A DNA stretch of 55,159 nt from Planctomycetota bacterium (GCA_003576845.1 QEVJ01000019.1:1-55159); one strand, 5' to 3'; shown: positions 41,197 through 50,497, numbered from the stretch's first letter. The notes: generated by a model from the letters alone, not told the origin. Program-made: numbers and translations.

Positions 41197-42483
41197 TCAA
41201 CCGCTCTTCGCCACCTTCCTGGCCTGTTTTTTCGCCGCCGCCTGCTCCAGACATTTGCCGATGCACCGCACGGCCTGGCGCAAGCGATTTTCGTTCTCCA
41301 CCAACGCGAGCCGCAAATACCCTTCGCCCGCCTCGCCGAAACCCGCGCCGGGACTCACCGCGACGTTGCCCTCTTCGAGTAGCTTCGTCGCGAACTCGAG
41401 CGAACCCATCTTGCTCGCCCACGGCTCGGGAATCTTCGCCCACACGAACATCGACGCCCGCGGAGGCGTCAAATTCCAGCCCAAGCGATTGAGTCCGTCG
41501 ACCAGCACGTCGCGGCGTCGCTGATACACCTTCGCCTGAGCTTCCACCTGCGCATCCGTGTGCCGCAGGGCGACGATTGCCGCGATCTGAATCGGCGTGA
41601 ACATCCCGTAGTCGTAATAACCCTTGATCGTGGCCAGCGCCCGGACCATCTCCGCGTTGCCGACGCAGAACCCGACGCGCCAGCCCGCCATATTGTAGCC
41701 CTTGCTCATCGTCGTGAACTCGACGCCCACGTCCTTTGCCCCCGGCGCGGCCAGGAAGCTCGGCGTCTTATACCCATCGAACGTCACGTCGGCATACGCC
41801 AGATCGCTGATCACCATGAAGCCGTACTTCTTGGCGAGCTTCACCACGTCGACGTAGAACTGCGGCTCGATCGTGACCGTCGTCGGGTTGTGCGGATAGT
41901 TGAGAATCACCAGCTTCGGCTTGGGCCAAAGGTGCTGGCAAGCGTAGGCGATATTCGACAGATATCGCTCGCTGTCCATCACGTCGAGCGTCACCGCATT
42001 CGCCGACGCGAGATACACGCCGTACAGATGGGCCGGATACGACGGGGCGGGAACGATCGCCGTGTCGCCCGGCCCCAACAGCGCCAGGCACATGTGGCTG
42101 AAGCCCTCCTTCGAGCCGAGCGTAACGATCGTTTCGCGTTCCGGATCGAGCCGGACGCCCCATTGTTTCAAATACTTGGCGGCGACTTCGCGGCGCAAGC
42201 TCATCAAACCCGTCGCAGGAGCATAGCCGTGGTTCTTCGGATCGCGGGCGGCTTCCGCCAGCTTCTCGACGACAATGTCGGCCGGCGCGTCCGACGGATT
42301 GCCCATCCCCAAGTCGATCACGTCGATGCCCGCCCGCCGCTTCTCGTACTTGACCTGATTGATGCGGGCGAAGAGATAAGCCGGCAGCCGCTTCACGCGG
42401 TCGGATACGTCGATCTTGAAGGGCCTGGCCGCCTCGCGCGGCTCGACGCTGTCGTGAACGGGACTGTCTTGATCGTGGCTCAT
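41197..42483 (-). CDS. Aminotransferase class I/II, AlaC-like (glutamate-pyruvate type)
   Basis: A 428-residue PLP-dependent transaminase. Motifs are [16 protein letters not shown] (about 48-63), [21 protein letters not shown] and the PLP Lys in [15 protein letters not shown], then the carboxylate-binding Arg region [14 protein letters not shown] near the C-terminus. The sequence is closest to the AlaC/LL-diaminopimelate-aminotransferase-like group that converts pyruvate and glutamate to alanine and 2-oxoglutarate. The ATG at 42483 was chosen; the in-frame TTG at 42531 is poor. No strong Shine-Dalgarno. The C-terminus is Lys/Ala-rich ([16 protein letters not shown]). Confidence 0.88.
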   Translation of the reverse strand: MSHDQDSPVHDSVEPREAARPFKIDVSDRVKRLPAYLFARINQVKYEKRRAGIDVIDLGMGNPSDAPADIVVEKLAEAARDPKNHGYAPATGLMSLRREVAAKYLKQWGVRLDPERETIVTLGSKEGFSHMCLALLGPGDTAIVPAPSYPAHLYGVYLASANAVTLDVMDSERYLSNIAYACQHLWPKPKLVILNYPHNPTTVTIEPQFYVDVVKLAKKYGFMVISDLAYADVTFDGYKTPSFLAAPGAKDVGVEFTTMSKGYNMAGWRVGFCVGNAEMVRALATIKGYYDYGMFTPIQIAAIVALRHTDAQVEAQAKVYQRRRDVLVDGLNRLGWNLTPPRASMFVWAKIPEPWASKMGSLEFATKLLEEGNVAVSPGAGFGEAGEGYLRLALVENENRLRQAVRCIGKCLEQAAAKKQARKVAKSG

Positions 42484-42596
42484 GGAGGCTATCGACACGC
42501 GGCCGGCGGGAAAAGGTTCGCTACCTCCCAAGATACCACGCCAGGCAACGCTCGGGAAAGGCAGTGGATATTGGGTCGTGGGCAGCTATGACGTCC

Positions 42597-42672
42597 CGTA
42601 GCGGAAGTCGCAAGACTTCCGGGAAACGCCGGAACACTCCGTCGCATCGGAAGTCGTGCGACTTCCGCTACG
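42597..42672. repeat. REP-like double palindrome GCGGAAGTCGCAAGACTTCC
   Basis: CGTAGCGGAAGTC (42597-42609) pairs exactly with GACTTCCGCTACG (42660-42672). Inner hairpins GGAAGTC-GCA-AGACTTCC and CGGAAGTCG-TG-CGACTTCCG lie at each end. The stop codon of the minus-strand PEP-CTERM gene (42670-42668) is inside the right end. This is a different family from the palindromes at 27296-27415 and 51094-51162. Confidence 0.85.
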
Positions 42673-44233
42673 AATCGCAGCGGTGGAAAATGCGACGGCC
42701 GGCGACGAATGTAAAGGCGGCAGATACCGCCAGCGCTATGCCTGCCGGTTCCGGCACGACCTCGTATCGGGCGATCAGTTGCGCATTGAAGCTCAAGTCC
42801 AAGTCCGCCGCCGAAAACTGGTGGACTTCGACGGCCAGAACGTTCCCGCGCGCTCGCAGCAGGTCGGGCGGAATCGCGACGTAAACGAAAAAGTCTTCGT
42901 CGGGATCGGCCAGCGCCGTTCCCGTGGCATAGGTGTTGTACGCCGCCGTGGGCGAAAGCGTGGCGTCGCGATAAATCTGCACGCCGTTGAGATAAACGGC
43001 CGCGGCGTCGTCGCGCTGCAAACCGAGCGTCAATTCCTGAATCCGGTGCGGGCTCGCCGCGTCGAACGTATGCCGAAAATACTTCGTCGCGTCGTTGCTC
43101 GATACGCACGTCGCCACCGGGCCGCAGCGGATCACCGTGCTTTCGTCCGCGTCGCCGTAGCCGAACTCCGCGAGACCCTGCGGCCAGGCGCTGTCGTCGA
43201 AAGCCCGCTCGCGCCAAGCCGTGCCCTGGTTCGAACCGTCGGCCTGATACTTCCAAATCGCCTTCGGCGGAATCAAGGCCGACAACTGCGGCGACGACTC
43301 ATATCGAAAGAACTCGCGGCTTTCGCCCACCACGAACAGCGTCTTGTGGTCGGGTAGTATAGTGAGGCCCTCGATCTGCGTGCCGGGCAAATCGCGCCAC
43401 CCGCGGACTTCGCCGTTAAGTCCGATTTCGATGACTCGCCGGCTTTCGTGACTCAAGACGAGCAGATTGCGCGAGACGGGATCGAATTGCGCGTCCGAAA
43501 CGTCGACCGCCACGCTCGTGAGCGGAAACGTCGACGCGCCGTGGGCCACGGACGGATTGAACAGCACGCTCGCCAGCCCGCTGCGTTCGACCGCGAATAT
43601 GTTGAGGCCGTAGTCGCCGGGCGTGCCATTCGCCTTTTCCTTCGTCAGATAGAACCGATCGAGCAGCGGGTCGTAGGCGATCCCTTCCATGCCCACGTTG
43701 TCGCCCGTCGGATTAAGCGCGCCGCGGCTCGGATCGTCGGGAAACAGGTCGGGCCGGATGATGTTCGCCGCCGGCAGCGATGCCTTGCTGATCGACGTCG
43801 TGGTCGGCGCAATGGTCAGAATGCTAATGTGCGATATCTTCTCTTCGAGAAAGCCGAACTGGTTGCCACCCATCCACACGATGCCTTCGGCGTCGTCGAA
43901 ACCGGTCGTCGTGATTGTCCGGCGATACGTGCCGCTCACATCGAATTCATAAATGTGCGAGACCCCGTTGTCGACGACGAACAGGCTGTTCGTCACCGGG
44001 CTGTACGTCACGCCCGAAAAGTTGCCCGTGGCCGGCGGATTGGCGATCGTCATCCGCGGGCGCGACGTAATCAGGTGGTACGGGTCCGCGAACATCGAGC
44101 CGGGCAGCGGCGTCTGCGCCCCGGCCTGTGCCGAGAGCGCGACGAGCGTGCAGGCCGTCGCCAATGCAGCCGCGAACCGCGGGAAATGCACGAATCTGCC
44201 GAGAGCATGCGACACGAACCGGCGCGCGAACAT
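42668..44233 (-). CDS. PEP-CTERM protein with SdiA-regulated-type beta-propeller
   Basis: A 521-residue exported protein. The signal peptide region (about 18-42) ends near SAQAGAQTP. Residues 50-310 form a propeller-like domain of the SdiA-regulated/esterase-like type (FSGVTYSPVTNSLFVVDNGVSHIYEFD, DDAEGIVWMGGNQFGFLEE, VGMEGIAYDPLLDRFYLTKE). Residues 330-485 form a galactose-binding-like domain (AIWKYQADGSNQGTAWRERAFDDSAWPQGLAEFGYGD). The C-terminus is a PEP-CTERM sorting signal: VPEP, a hydrophobic helix and RR. An exosortase would process it at the membrane. It starts 1 nt after the upstream gene's stop (TGATATG). Its own stop lies in a REP palindrome. Confidence 0.85.
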   Translation of the reverse strand: MFARRFVSHALGRFVHFPRFAAALATACTLVALSAQAGAQTPLPGSMFADPYHLITSRPRMTIANPPATGNFSGVTYSPVTNSLFVVDNGVSHIYEFDVSGTYRRTITTTGFDDAEGIVWMGGNQFGFLEEKISHISILTIAPTTTSISKASLPAANIIRPDLFPDDPSRGALNPTGDNVGMEGIAYDPLLDRFYLTKEKANGTPGDYGLNIFAVERSGLASVLFNPSVAHGASTFPLTSVAVDVSDAQFDPVSRNLLVLSHESRRVIEIGLNGEVRGWRDLPGTQIEGLTILPDHKTLFVVGESREFFRYESSPQLSALIPPKAIWKYQADGSNQGTAWRERAFDDSAWPQGLAEFGYGDADESTVIRCGPVATCVSSNDATKYFRHTFDAASPHRIQELTLGLQRDDAAAVYLNGVQIYRDATLSPTAAYNTYATGTALADPDEDFFVYVAIPPDLLRARGNVLAVEVHQFSAADLDLSFNAQLIARYEVVPEPAGIALAVSAAFTFVAGRRIFHRCDS

Positions 44234-44234
44234 A

Positions 44235-45557
44235 TCAATCGACCACGTGTGGGGGTGGATTGCCATCTTCGCGAAGTGCGACGACGGCCGAGTCATTGCC
44301 TGCATCGCACGCTAGCGGTGCGCGTGCGCAGGTCCTTCCGCCACCCCACGGAAGCCGTTCCTTTACGTTGCTGCGAAATCGGGCCGCGATTATCAGAGTC
44401 GCCCCCGCCGCAAAGAGCAGGCCCACGCTTGCCGGCTCGGGCACGAGGGCGATCGACGCCGACATTTGCAGGTCGAAGCCGAGATCGGAACTCCCCGCGT
44501 TGTCGTTGTGTACCGAAACCGCGAGAAAGTTCGTTCCGGAACGCAATGCGGCCGGGTCGAGCAAGATCGAAAACGTGCTCAGTTCCGTGCTGACGCCGTT
44601 CACCGCGACGTCTGCGGCCAGCGCGCGATACGTGTCATTGGCGCCGGCGGCGATGTTGTGGACGGCTACCAACTGGCCGTTGAGATAGACGAACGCGCCG
44701 TCGTCGGCCAAGATGTCGATCGACAGCGTCCGCACGAGCGAGGCGTTCTCGATCTCGAACGTCGTCGTGAAATAACCGGTGTACCGGCTGCCGGAGGGCG
44801 GCGTGCCGATATTCGTCACCAGCGGCTTGAGGTCGATCGTGCCGTAGCCGAGCGGCGACGGACGCGGGGTCGAGAACGCGGGTCCGTTGTACGATCCATC
44901 GTTCTTGAACCACGTCGCGTGAAAATCCGGATCGGTCGTCGCTGGATCGACGTTGTTGAGCGGATGCAAATACCGCCACGACTGGCCGAATGCGACCGGC
45001 GTGGCGAAGTTCAGGTCGGCGGGCTTGATCACGTCGTTGAATTGCAGCGAGTCGATGCCGTCGAAATCGGCCGAAGGCATGAACACCACGCGATGAAACG
45101 GTTTGCCGGTGAGCCGCACGCGCTGGGCGTTCGTGCCGGTGACGAGCGCCAGTTGCGCCCCGGCGATATCGTAGGCCTGGACCATCCACGGTCCGAGGTG
45201 ATCGCCGTCGGCGATGGAAAACGACACGTCGTCGGTCACCGCTGACAAACCGTCGGCAGGCGACCGGAACCGCATCGTGATCGCCGCGTCGGCGTTGCCG
45301 CCGGCGGGAGTTTGGCTGGCGTAAAGCCAATCGGGCTGAGTGTCGGCAAACGACGACGGCCCAAAGACGAACAGGCCGACGCCGCCGGTAAGGAGCACGC
45401 CTTGATTCGTGTATCGACTGGGCGCGACGGGCCGAACGCCCGTGCCGCCGAGATCGTCGAAGTTGATGTGTTGAACCTGGGCGCGCGCGGTATCCGCCAG
45501 CGCGAGCGCACCAAAAGCCAACCCTATCGACAGAACCTGCCGCCAGAAACCTCGCAT
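44235..45557 (-). CDS. PEP-CTERM protein with a C-terminal extension
   Basis: A 440-residue exported protein with signal peptide MRGFWRQVLSIGLAFGALALADTARAQ. The N-terminal part (28-185) is beta-rich (VQHINFDDLGGTGVRPVAPSRYTNQGV, like CHU/PEP-CTERM exported proteins). Residues 190-370 are a galactose-binding-like module related to that of the next gene (FSTPRPSPLGYGTIDLKP, LADDGAFVYLNGQLVAVHN). A PEP-CTERM signal VPEPASVGLLFAAGATLIIAARFRSNVK follows, but the frame continues for about 40 more residues (LPWGGGRTCARAPL...HVVD). The signal normally ends the protein. The two PEP-CTERM genes form an operon. Confidence 0.82.
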   Translation of the reverse strand: MRGFWRQVLSIGLAFGALALADTARAQVQHINFDDLGGTGVRPVAPSRYTNQGVLLTGGVGLFVFGPSSFADTQPDWLYASQTPAGGNADAAITMRFRSPADGLSAVTDDVSFSIADGDHLGPWMVQAYDIAGAQLALVTGTNAQRVRLTGKPFHRVVFMPSADFDGIDSLQFNDVIKPADLNFATPVAFGQSWRYLHPLNNVDPATTDPDFHATWFKNDGSYNGPAFSTPRPSPLGYGTIDLKPLVTNIGTPPSGSRYTGYFTTTFEIENASLVRTLSIDILADDGAFVYLNGQLVAVHNIAAGANDTYRALAADVAVNGVSTELSTFSILLDPAALRSGTNFLAVSVHNDNAGSSDLGFDLQMSASIALVPEPASVGLLFAAGATLIIAARFRSNVKERLPWGGGRTCARAPLACDAGNDSAVVALREDGNPPPHVVD

Positions 45558-46118
45558 CTCTTGCCTCGTGACGAATCGAACGACAACCCGTGGAAACTCA
45601 CGCGATTGGTTTCGTCACTGGCAAGTTTGGGCGGCAAGAGATGGAGAATTGAGGGAATGTCCGCACGGCGCGGACGCTACCCCTTGATGTCGCGGGGCCG
45701 AAAGACCCTCACGCAATCCTAACAGTCTAATCAACCAAAGGCAAAATGCAAGCAAACGGTGTCGCTGCCGAAATTTGAGAGCGCCGTCGATAGCCAACGG
45801 CGAGATTTCCGGCGGCTTGTTGGCGGCAATCGGACGGGATAGAATCCACCAAGTACGGGATTTGCGGCCGCTTGCAGCCAGAATCTGCTAAAGTGCCACC
45901 GTAGCGCCCCCGCGCCGGATTGCCGGCTTGGTTTGCCCGTAAGGTTTTTCGGGGTGTGGCGGTTTAACTTCGGATCGTCGTCAGGCCCGCCGCACCCGCG
46001 CGTTGCGCGCTATGCGGCTTCTTTTTTGGCCTCGGTGGCCGATGGGCCGCGTTTTGCCCCCAACCGTTCCCCGGCGAGCGAGTTGCTTGCCGGCGCACCC
46101 AGCGCTTGGGCCGACTTC
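45558..46118. other. Intergenic region upstream of the Cys/Met PLP enzymes
   Basis: The divergent spacer between the PEP-CTERM operon and the first PLP gene. The PLP gene's frame stays open back to 45933, but that stretch lacks family sequence. CGCCGTCGATAGCCAACGGCG (45782-45802) forms a hairpin, and GGAAATCTCGCCG-like words surround it. A methionine- or SAM-responsive leader would be plausible for these enzymes, but no riboswitch class was recognised. Confidence 0.4.
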
Positions 46119-47315
46119 ATGGCAGACACCACTTCCCAGCCGTCCCGCCCCGGCTTTTCGACGATCTGCGTCCACGCCGGCGAAGCCCGTCAGAAGCCCG
46201 GCGACGCCATCACCGACGCGATCTTCTGCGCATCGACCTACACGTTCCCCAACTCGCAGGCGGTCATCGACTTCATCGAGCAGAAGCAACCCCGCGAGGA
46301 GTACGGCCGCTACGGCAATCCGACGGAAAAAATCGTCGAAGCCAAGCTCGCCGCCCTCGACGGCGGAGAAACGGCACTGCTGTTTGCCAGCGGCATGGCG
46401 GCAATCGTCGGCCTGCTGATGGCGAAGCTCAACGCCGGCGACGAAGTCGTGTTCTTCGACGAATGCTACCACCGCAGCCGCGAATTCTGCGCAAAGCACC
46501 TCTCGCGGTTCGGAGTCGTCACGCGGCAAGTCCCCGCCTGCGATTACGAGGCGATGGAGCGTGCCATCTCCCCGGGCAAGACGCGGCTCTTGATCAGCGA
46601 GTCGCCAACCAACCCGCATCTGAGTTGCGTCGACCTCGAACGCTTCGCGGCGATCGGCCGGCGGCACGGCGTCGAAACGCTCATCGACGCCACGCTCGCC
46701 ACGCCGTACAACCTCCAGCCGCTCGCCGCCGGCGTCGACTACGTGCTACACTCGGCCACGAAATACCTGGCCGGGCACAACGACCTCTTGGCCGGTGTGC
46801 TGGTCGGCTCGGCCGAAAAGCTCGAACCGGTCCGCAAGCTCCGCGGGATCATGGGCGCCATCAATTCGCCGCACAACATCTACCTGCTCGAACGCGGCCT
46901 CAAAACATTCGAACTGCGGATGCAGCGGCACAACGAAAATGGCCTCGCCGTCGCCCGGTTTTTGGAGAACCATCCGCGGGTGGAAAAGGTCTACTATCCC
47001 GGACTCGAATCGCACCGGCACCACGAAGTCGCCCGGCGGCAGATGCGGGGCTACGGCGGGCTGGTCACGTTCCTGGTCAAAGACGCCGACTGGCGGGCAA
47101 CGGCCGACATCGTCGACCGATCCCGAATCCCCAGAATCGCCCCCAGCCTCGGCGGCGTCGAGTCGCTCATCGAACAGCCGCTCGTGATGAGCTACTACGA
47201 ATGCACGCCGGAGCAACGCCAGCAGTTCGGCATCCCCGACAACATGATCCGCCTGGCGTGCGGGATCGAGAATGCAGAAGATCTGATCGAAGATCTGCGG
47301 CAAGCACTCGGATGA
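46119..47315 (+). CDS. Trans-sulfuration PLP enzyme (cystathionine gamma-synthase-like), first copy
   Basis: A 398-residue Cys/Met-metabolism PLP enzyme. Motifs: ITDAIFCASTYTFPN, EEYGRYGNPTEKIVEAKLAALDGGETALLFASGMAAI (the tetramer-contact YGRYGNPT), the substrate/PLP Asp region LIDATLATPYN, the PLP Lys in HSATKYLAGHNDLLAGVLVG, and the C-terminal SLGGVESLIEQP. The second gene is a paralogue, so the two may divide synthase and lyase (or sulfhydrylase) duties in methionine/cysteine interconversion. Specificity cannot be read from sequence alone. The ATG at 46119 (MADTTSQPSRPGFSTICVHAG) was chosen where family similarity begins. Confidence 0.88.
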   Translation: MADTTSQPSRPGFSTICVHAGEARQKPGDAITDAIFCASTYTFPNSQAVIDFIEQKQPREEYGRYGNPTEKIVEAKLAALDGGETALLFASGMAAIVGLLMAKLNAGDEVVFFDECYHRSREFCAKHLSRFGVVTRQVPACDYEAMERAISPGKTRLLISESPTNPHLSCVDLERFAAIGRRHGVETLIDATLATPYNLQPLAAGVDYVLHSATKYLAGHNDLLAGVLVGSAEKLEPVRKLRGIMGAINSPHNIYLLERGLKTFELRMQRHNENGLAVARFLENHPRVEKVYYPGLESHRHHEVARRQMRGYGGLVTFLVKDADWRATADIVDRSRIPRIAPSLGGVESLIEQPLVMSYYECTPEQRQQFGIPDNMIRLACGIENAEDLIEDLRQALG

Positions 47316-47352
47316 ACCGTTTATCCCGTCCCCAGTCCCCAGTCCCCGCTCC

Positions 47353-48513
47353 ATGCACTTCCGCACTCGCGCCATCCACGTCGGCAACTCCCGCGACCCG
47401 CAGACCGGCGCCGTCGTGCCGCCGCTGCACCTTGCCTCGACCTTCGTCCAGCCCGGCGCCGGCGTCTGGGGCGAGTACGACTACACGCGCAGCGGCAATC
47501 CGACCCGGGCCGCCTTCGAGCGAACCATCGCCGACTTGGAATCGGGCCTGGGAGCGCTAGCCTTCGCCTCCGGCATGGCCGCAACGCATGCCGCCACGAT
47601 GCTGCTCTCGGCCGGAGACCACGTATTGGCCGGGTCCGACATCTACGGCGGCACGTTTCGCCTGCTGCACAAAATCTGCAACCGCGCGGGCATTGCCGTC
47701 ACGCTTGCCGATTCGACCAACCTAAACAAGTTCGCCGCGGGATTTCTCCCAAAGACCAAGCTCGTCTGGATTGAAAGCCCCGGCAATCCACGAATGACGA
47801 TCACCGACATCGCCGCGTGTGCCAAACTGGCCCACGAGCACGGGGCGTTGCTGGGCGTCGACAGCACGTTTGCCACGCCCGTGCTGACGCGGCCGCTGGA
47901 ACTCGGCGCCGACATCGTCATGCACTCGGCCACGAAATACATCGGCGGCCACAGCGACCTGCTCGGCGGCGTGCTCGTCGTGCGCGAAAAAGAACTGCGC
48001 GATCGGTTGTACTTCATCCAAAATGCGACGGGAAACGTCCTCGGCCCGTGGGAATCGTACCTCGCAAGCCGCGGACTCAAAACGCTCGAACTCCGCGTTC
48101 GGGAGCAGTGTTGCACCGCCCAGAAGATCGCCGGATTTCTGGCTGCCGACCCGCGGGTCGAAGCGGTGTTGTATCCGGGCTTGCCGACCCATCCGGGACA
48201 CGACCTCGCCCGGCGGCAGATGGACGGCGGTTTCGGGGCCATGCTCAGCTTTGCCCTCAAGGGCGATTTTCAAGCCGCCAAGCGGATGTGCGAAAGCACG
48301 AAGCTGTTTCAACTCGCCGTGAGCCTCGGGGCGGTCGAGTCGCTCATCGAGCAGCCCGCGTCCATGTCGCACGCCAGCTACGACGCGGCCGCACGGGCGG
48401 AACACGGCATCACCGATAACCTCGTGCGGCTTTCCGTTGGCCTGGAAGCATTCGAGGATTTGCGCGACGATCTCGATCGGGCGATGACGGCGGCGCTTGC
48501 GACCAATCTTTAA
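47353..48513 (+). CDS. Trans-sulfuration PLP enzyme (cystathionine gamma-lyase/synthase-like), second copy
   Basis: A 386-residue paralogue of the preceding enzyme. It opens MHFRTRAIHVGNSRDPQTGAVVPPLHLASTF, then EYDYTRSGNPTRAAFERTIADLESGLGALAFASGMAATHA, GVDSTFATPVLTRPLELGADIVMHSATKYIGGHSDLLGG (PLP Lys in SATKYIGGH) and VSLGAVESLIEQPASMSHASY. The SLGAVESLIE.PA.MtHa ending is typical of gamma-lyases and synthases. The start lies directly after a C-rich leader (GTCCCCAGTCCCCAGTCCCC), like four other genes here, and lacks a Shine-Dalgarno. It is 37 nt downstream of the first copy. Confidence 0.9.
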   Translation: MHFRTRAIHVGNSRDPQTGAVVPPLHLASTFVQPGAGVWGEYDYTRSGNPTRAAFERTIADLESGLGALAFASGMAATHAATMLLSAGDHVLAGSDIYGGTFRLLHKICNRAGIAVTLADSTNLNKFAAGFLPKTKLVWIESPGNPRMTITDIAACAKLAHEHGALLGVDSTFATPVLTRPLELGADIVMHSATKYIGGHSDLLGGVLVVREKELRDRLYFIQNATGNVLGPWESYLASRGLKTLELRVREQCCTAQKIAGFLAADPRVEAVLYPGLPTHPGHDLARRQMDGGFGAMLSFALKGDFQAAKRMCESTKLFQLAVSLGAVESLIEQPASMSHASYDAAARAEHGITDNLVRLSVGLEAFEDLRDDLDRAMTAALATNL

Positions 48514-48816
48514 GCGGGTTCGTTTTTTTTAGCGCAGAGAGGGCGCGGAGGATTCGCAGAGGGCGCAGTGCCGCCTTCTCGCCGCGGGCAAGTGGTGTTT
48601 TGAAAAACGGAGACGCGGAGGCACGGAGAAAGTGCAAAAGGCAAAATGAAAAATGCAGAATGACCGCGGTAGATCCGTTTCCAGCCCCACGTTGCCGGAT
48701 TTCCACGGTTTATTTCGTGATTTCGCACTTTCGCACTTTCGCGCTTTCGCGATTCGCAACGAGTCTTCCCGGGAAACGAAGATTCAGAGCGCTCGCAGTG
48801 CAGAGGAGAGTCGCCG
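48514..48816. repeat. Cluster of four short-word repeat families
   Basis: In order these are: AGCGCAGAGAGGGCGCGGAG and CGCAGAGGGCGCAG (about 48531-48570); GGAGACGCGGAGGCACGGAG (48609-48628); GTGCAAAAGGCAAAATGAA then AATGCAGAATG (48631-48661, one arm of the AAATGC family); and the TTTCGCACTTTCGC leader (48716-48760) homologous to 28994-29080. No gene is present. Confidence 0.8.
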
Positions 48817-50319
48817 ATGAACTTTCAGCGAGCGATGGCGTCCTGCGGTCTCATTGGCGGCATTGTGATTCTGGGCTGCGTCTGCTTCCATGCCACTGCT
48901 CGTGCGCAAGAGCCGGCGATCGATTGGGATCGGATGAAGGAAATCGCGCCGCGGGGATACGTCTGCTATCGCCCTGCGGAATCGCCGAAGATCGACGGCA
49001 AGCTCGATGACGCCGCGTGGAGCGCTGCGCCGTGGACGGAGGAATTCGCCGATATCGAAGGACCGGCCAAGCCCAAGCCCCGCCATCGCACGCGGGCGAA
49101 AATGCTCTGGGACGACGAGCACTTCTACGTCGCCGCGCATCTCGACGAGCCGCACGTCTGGGCGACGCTTGCCGAGCACGACGCGGTCATCTTCCACGAC
49201 AACGACTTCGAGGTGTTCATCGACCCCAACGGCGACAACCACGAATACTTTGAGCTGGAACTCAACGCTCTCAATACGACGTGGGATTTGTTTTTGCCCA
49301 AGCCATACAAGGACGGCGGCTCGGCGGACAATTCGTTTGAGTTTGGGGGTATGAAAACGGCCGTCCATGTGCAGGGGACGCTTAACGACCCGCGGGACAA
49401 GGACGAAGGCTGGTCGGTCGAGATCGCGATCCCGTGGTCGGCAATGCGGAAGTTCGCGCGACGCCCCGCGCCGCCGCGCAACGGCGACCAGTGGCGCGTG
49501 GATTTCTCGCGGGTCGAGTGGGAACACGAAATCCGCGAAGGGAAGTACGCGAAAGTCGCCGGCAAACGCGAGGACAATTGGATCTGGTCCCCGCCGGGAT
49601 TCGTCGACATGCACCGGCCCGAGCGGTGGGGCTTCGTGCAGTTTTCGACCGAGAAGCCGGGCACGACGAAATACGCCCCGCCGCGGGAACTCGCCGCCCG
49701 CGATGCGCTGATGGAGGTTTACCATCGCCAGAAAACGCACCACGCGAAACACAAACGCTGGGCCGCGTCGCTCGATGAGCTGGGTGCCAAGAAACCAAGC
49801 GACGAATCGGTGAAGTCGCTCTCCCTGGAACTTTCGCCGGATGGTTTCCTGGCAACGGCTGTCGTGGCGCTGCCCGACGGCGTGGAACAACGCTGGCACA
49901 CGCAGCACGACTCGCGGCTTTCGACGAGCGACTCGACCGACGAGCAAGCGGCCGCGATCGAAGCCGTGCTTTACGATCAGGCCGACGCCTGGAACCGCGG
50001 CGACATCGACGCCTTCATGCAGGGCTATTGGAAATCCGACAAGCTGTCGTTCAGCTCCGGCGGCAAGGTCACCCGCGGCTGGCAGGCGACGCGCGACGGC
50101 TACAAACAGCGTTATCCGACGCGAGCGGCGATGGGCAAGCTCAAGTTCTCGCAACTCGAAGTCATGCCGCTCGGCGAGGATGCCGCGCTCGTCCTCGGCA
50201 ACTGGCATCTCGAACGTGATGCTCCGGTCGGCGGCAACTTCTCGCTCGTCATGCGAAAAATCGAGGGCCGCTGGGTCGTCATTCACGATCACACGTCGCG
50301 AGCGGAGGCGGCGAAGTGA
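48817..50319 (+). CDS. Exported CBM9-like / SnoaL-like fusion protein
   Basis: A 500-residue exported protein with a signal peptide ending near ATARAQEP (residue 31). Residues 50-290 match the carbohydrate-binding family 9-like domain: PKIDGKLDDAAWSAAPWTEEFADIEG, RAKMLWDDEHFYVAAHLDEPHVWA, NDFEVFIDPNGDNHEYFELELNALNTTWDL and GWSVEIAIPWSAM. Residues about 375-495 form a SnoaL/DUF4440-type alpha-beta domain: EAVLYDQADAWNRGDIDAFMQGYWKSDKLSFSSGGKVTRGW...WHLERDAP..GNFSLVMRKIEGRWVVIHDHTS. The combination is unusual. GGAGAG precedes the ATG and the leader is the repeated TTTCGC element. Confidence 0.82.
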   Translation: MNFQRAMASCGLIGGIVILGCVCFHATARAQEPAIDWDRMKEIAPRGYVCYRPAESPKIDGKLDDAAWSAAPWTEEFADIEGPAKPKPRHRTRAKMLWDDEHFYVAAHLDEPHVWATLAEHDAVIFHDNDFEVFIDPNGDNHEYFELELNALNTTWDLFLPKPYKDGGSADNSFEFGGMKTAVHVQGTLNDPRDKDEGWSVEIAIPWSAMRKFARRPAPPRNGDQWRVDFSRVEWEHEIREGKYAKVAGKREDNWIWSPPGFVDMHRPERWGFVQFSTEKPGTTKYAPPRELAARDALMEVYHRQKTHHAKHKRWAASLDELGAKKPSDESVKSLSLELSPDGFLATAVVALPDGVEQRWHTQHDSRLSTSDSTDEQAAAIEAVLYDQADAWNRGDIDAFMQGYWKSDKLSFSSGGKVTRGWQATRDGYKQRYPTRAAMGKLKFSQLEVMPLGEDAALVLGNWHLERDAPVGGNFSLVMRKIEGRWVVIHDHTSRAEAAK

Positions 50320-50497
50320 GCGGCATTGAGGTCGTGGGCGGTATGGCGCTCTGGCGTTTCGAGGGGCGATTCCGCTCGGCGGGCGCATTGCCCCCGGTGT
50401 ATTCACCGGTGGCTAATTGGACTGGGGGCTATATGGGGTGGTACAATTTCGCGCGTGTCGGGTGCTTCGTTCGACCATCTCTGAGGAGTGTACCGCC

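Noticed and set aside
42484-42667. Short plus-strand frames between the aminotransferase and the PEP-CTERM operon
   Set aside because: They run through the REP palindrome and the antisense of the PEP-CTERM gene; nothing protein-like.
45558-46118. SAM or cobalamin riboswitch upstream of the trans-sulfuration enzymes
   Set aside because: Hairpin-forming words exist, but no conserved core of a known riboswitch class could be identified by eye. A covariance-model search would decide.
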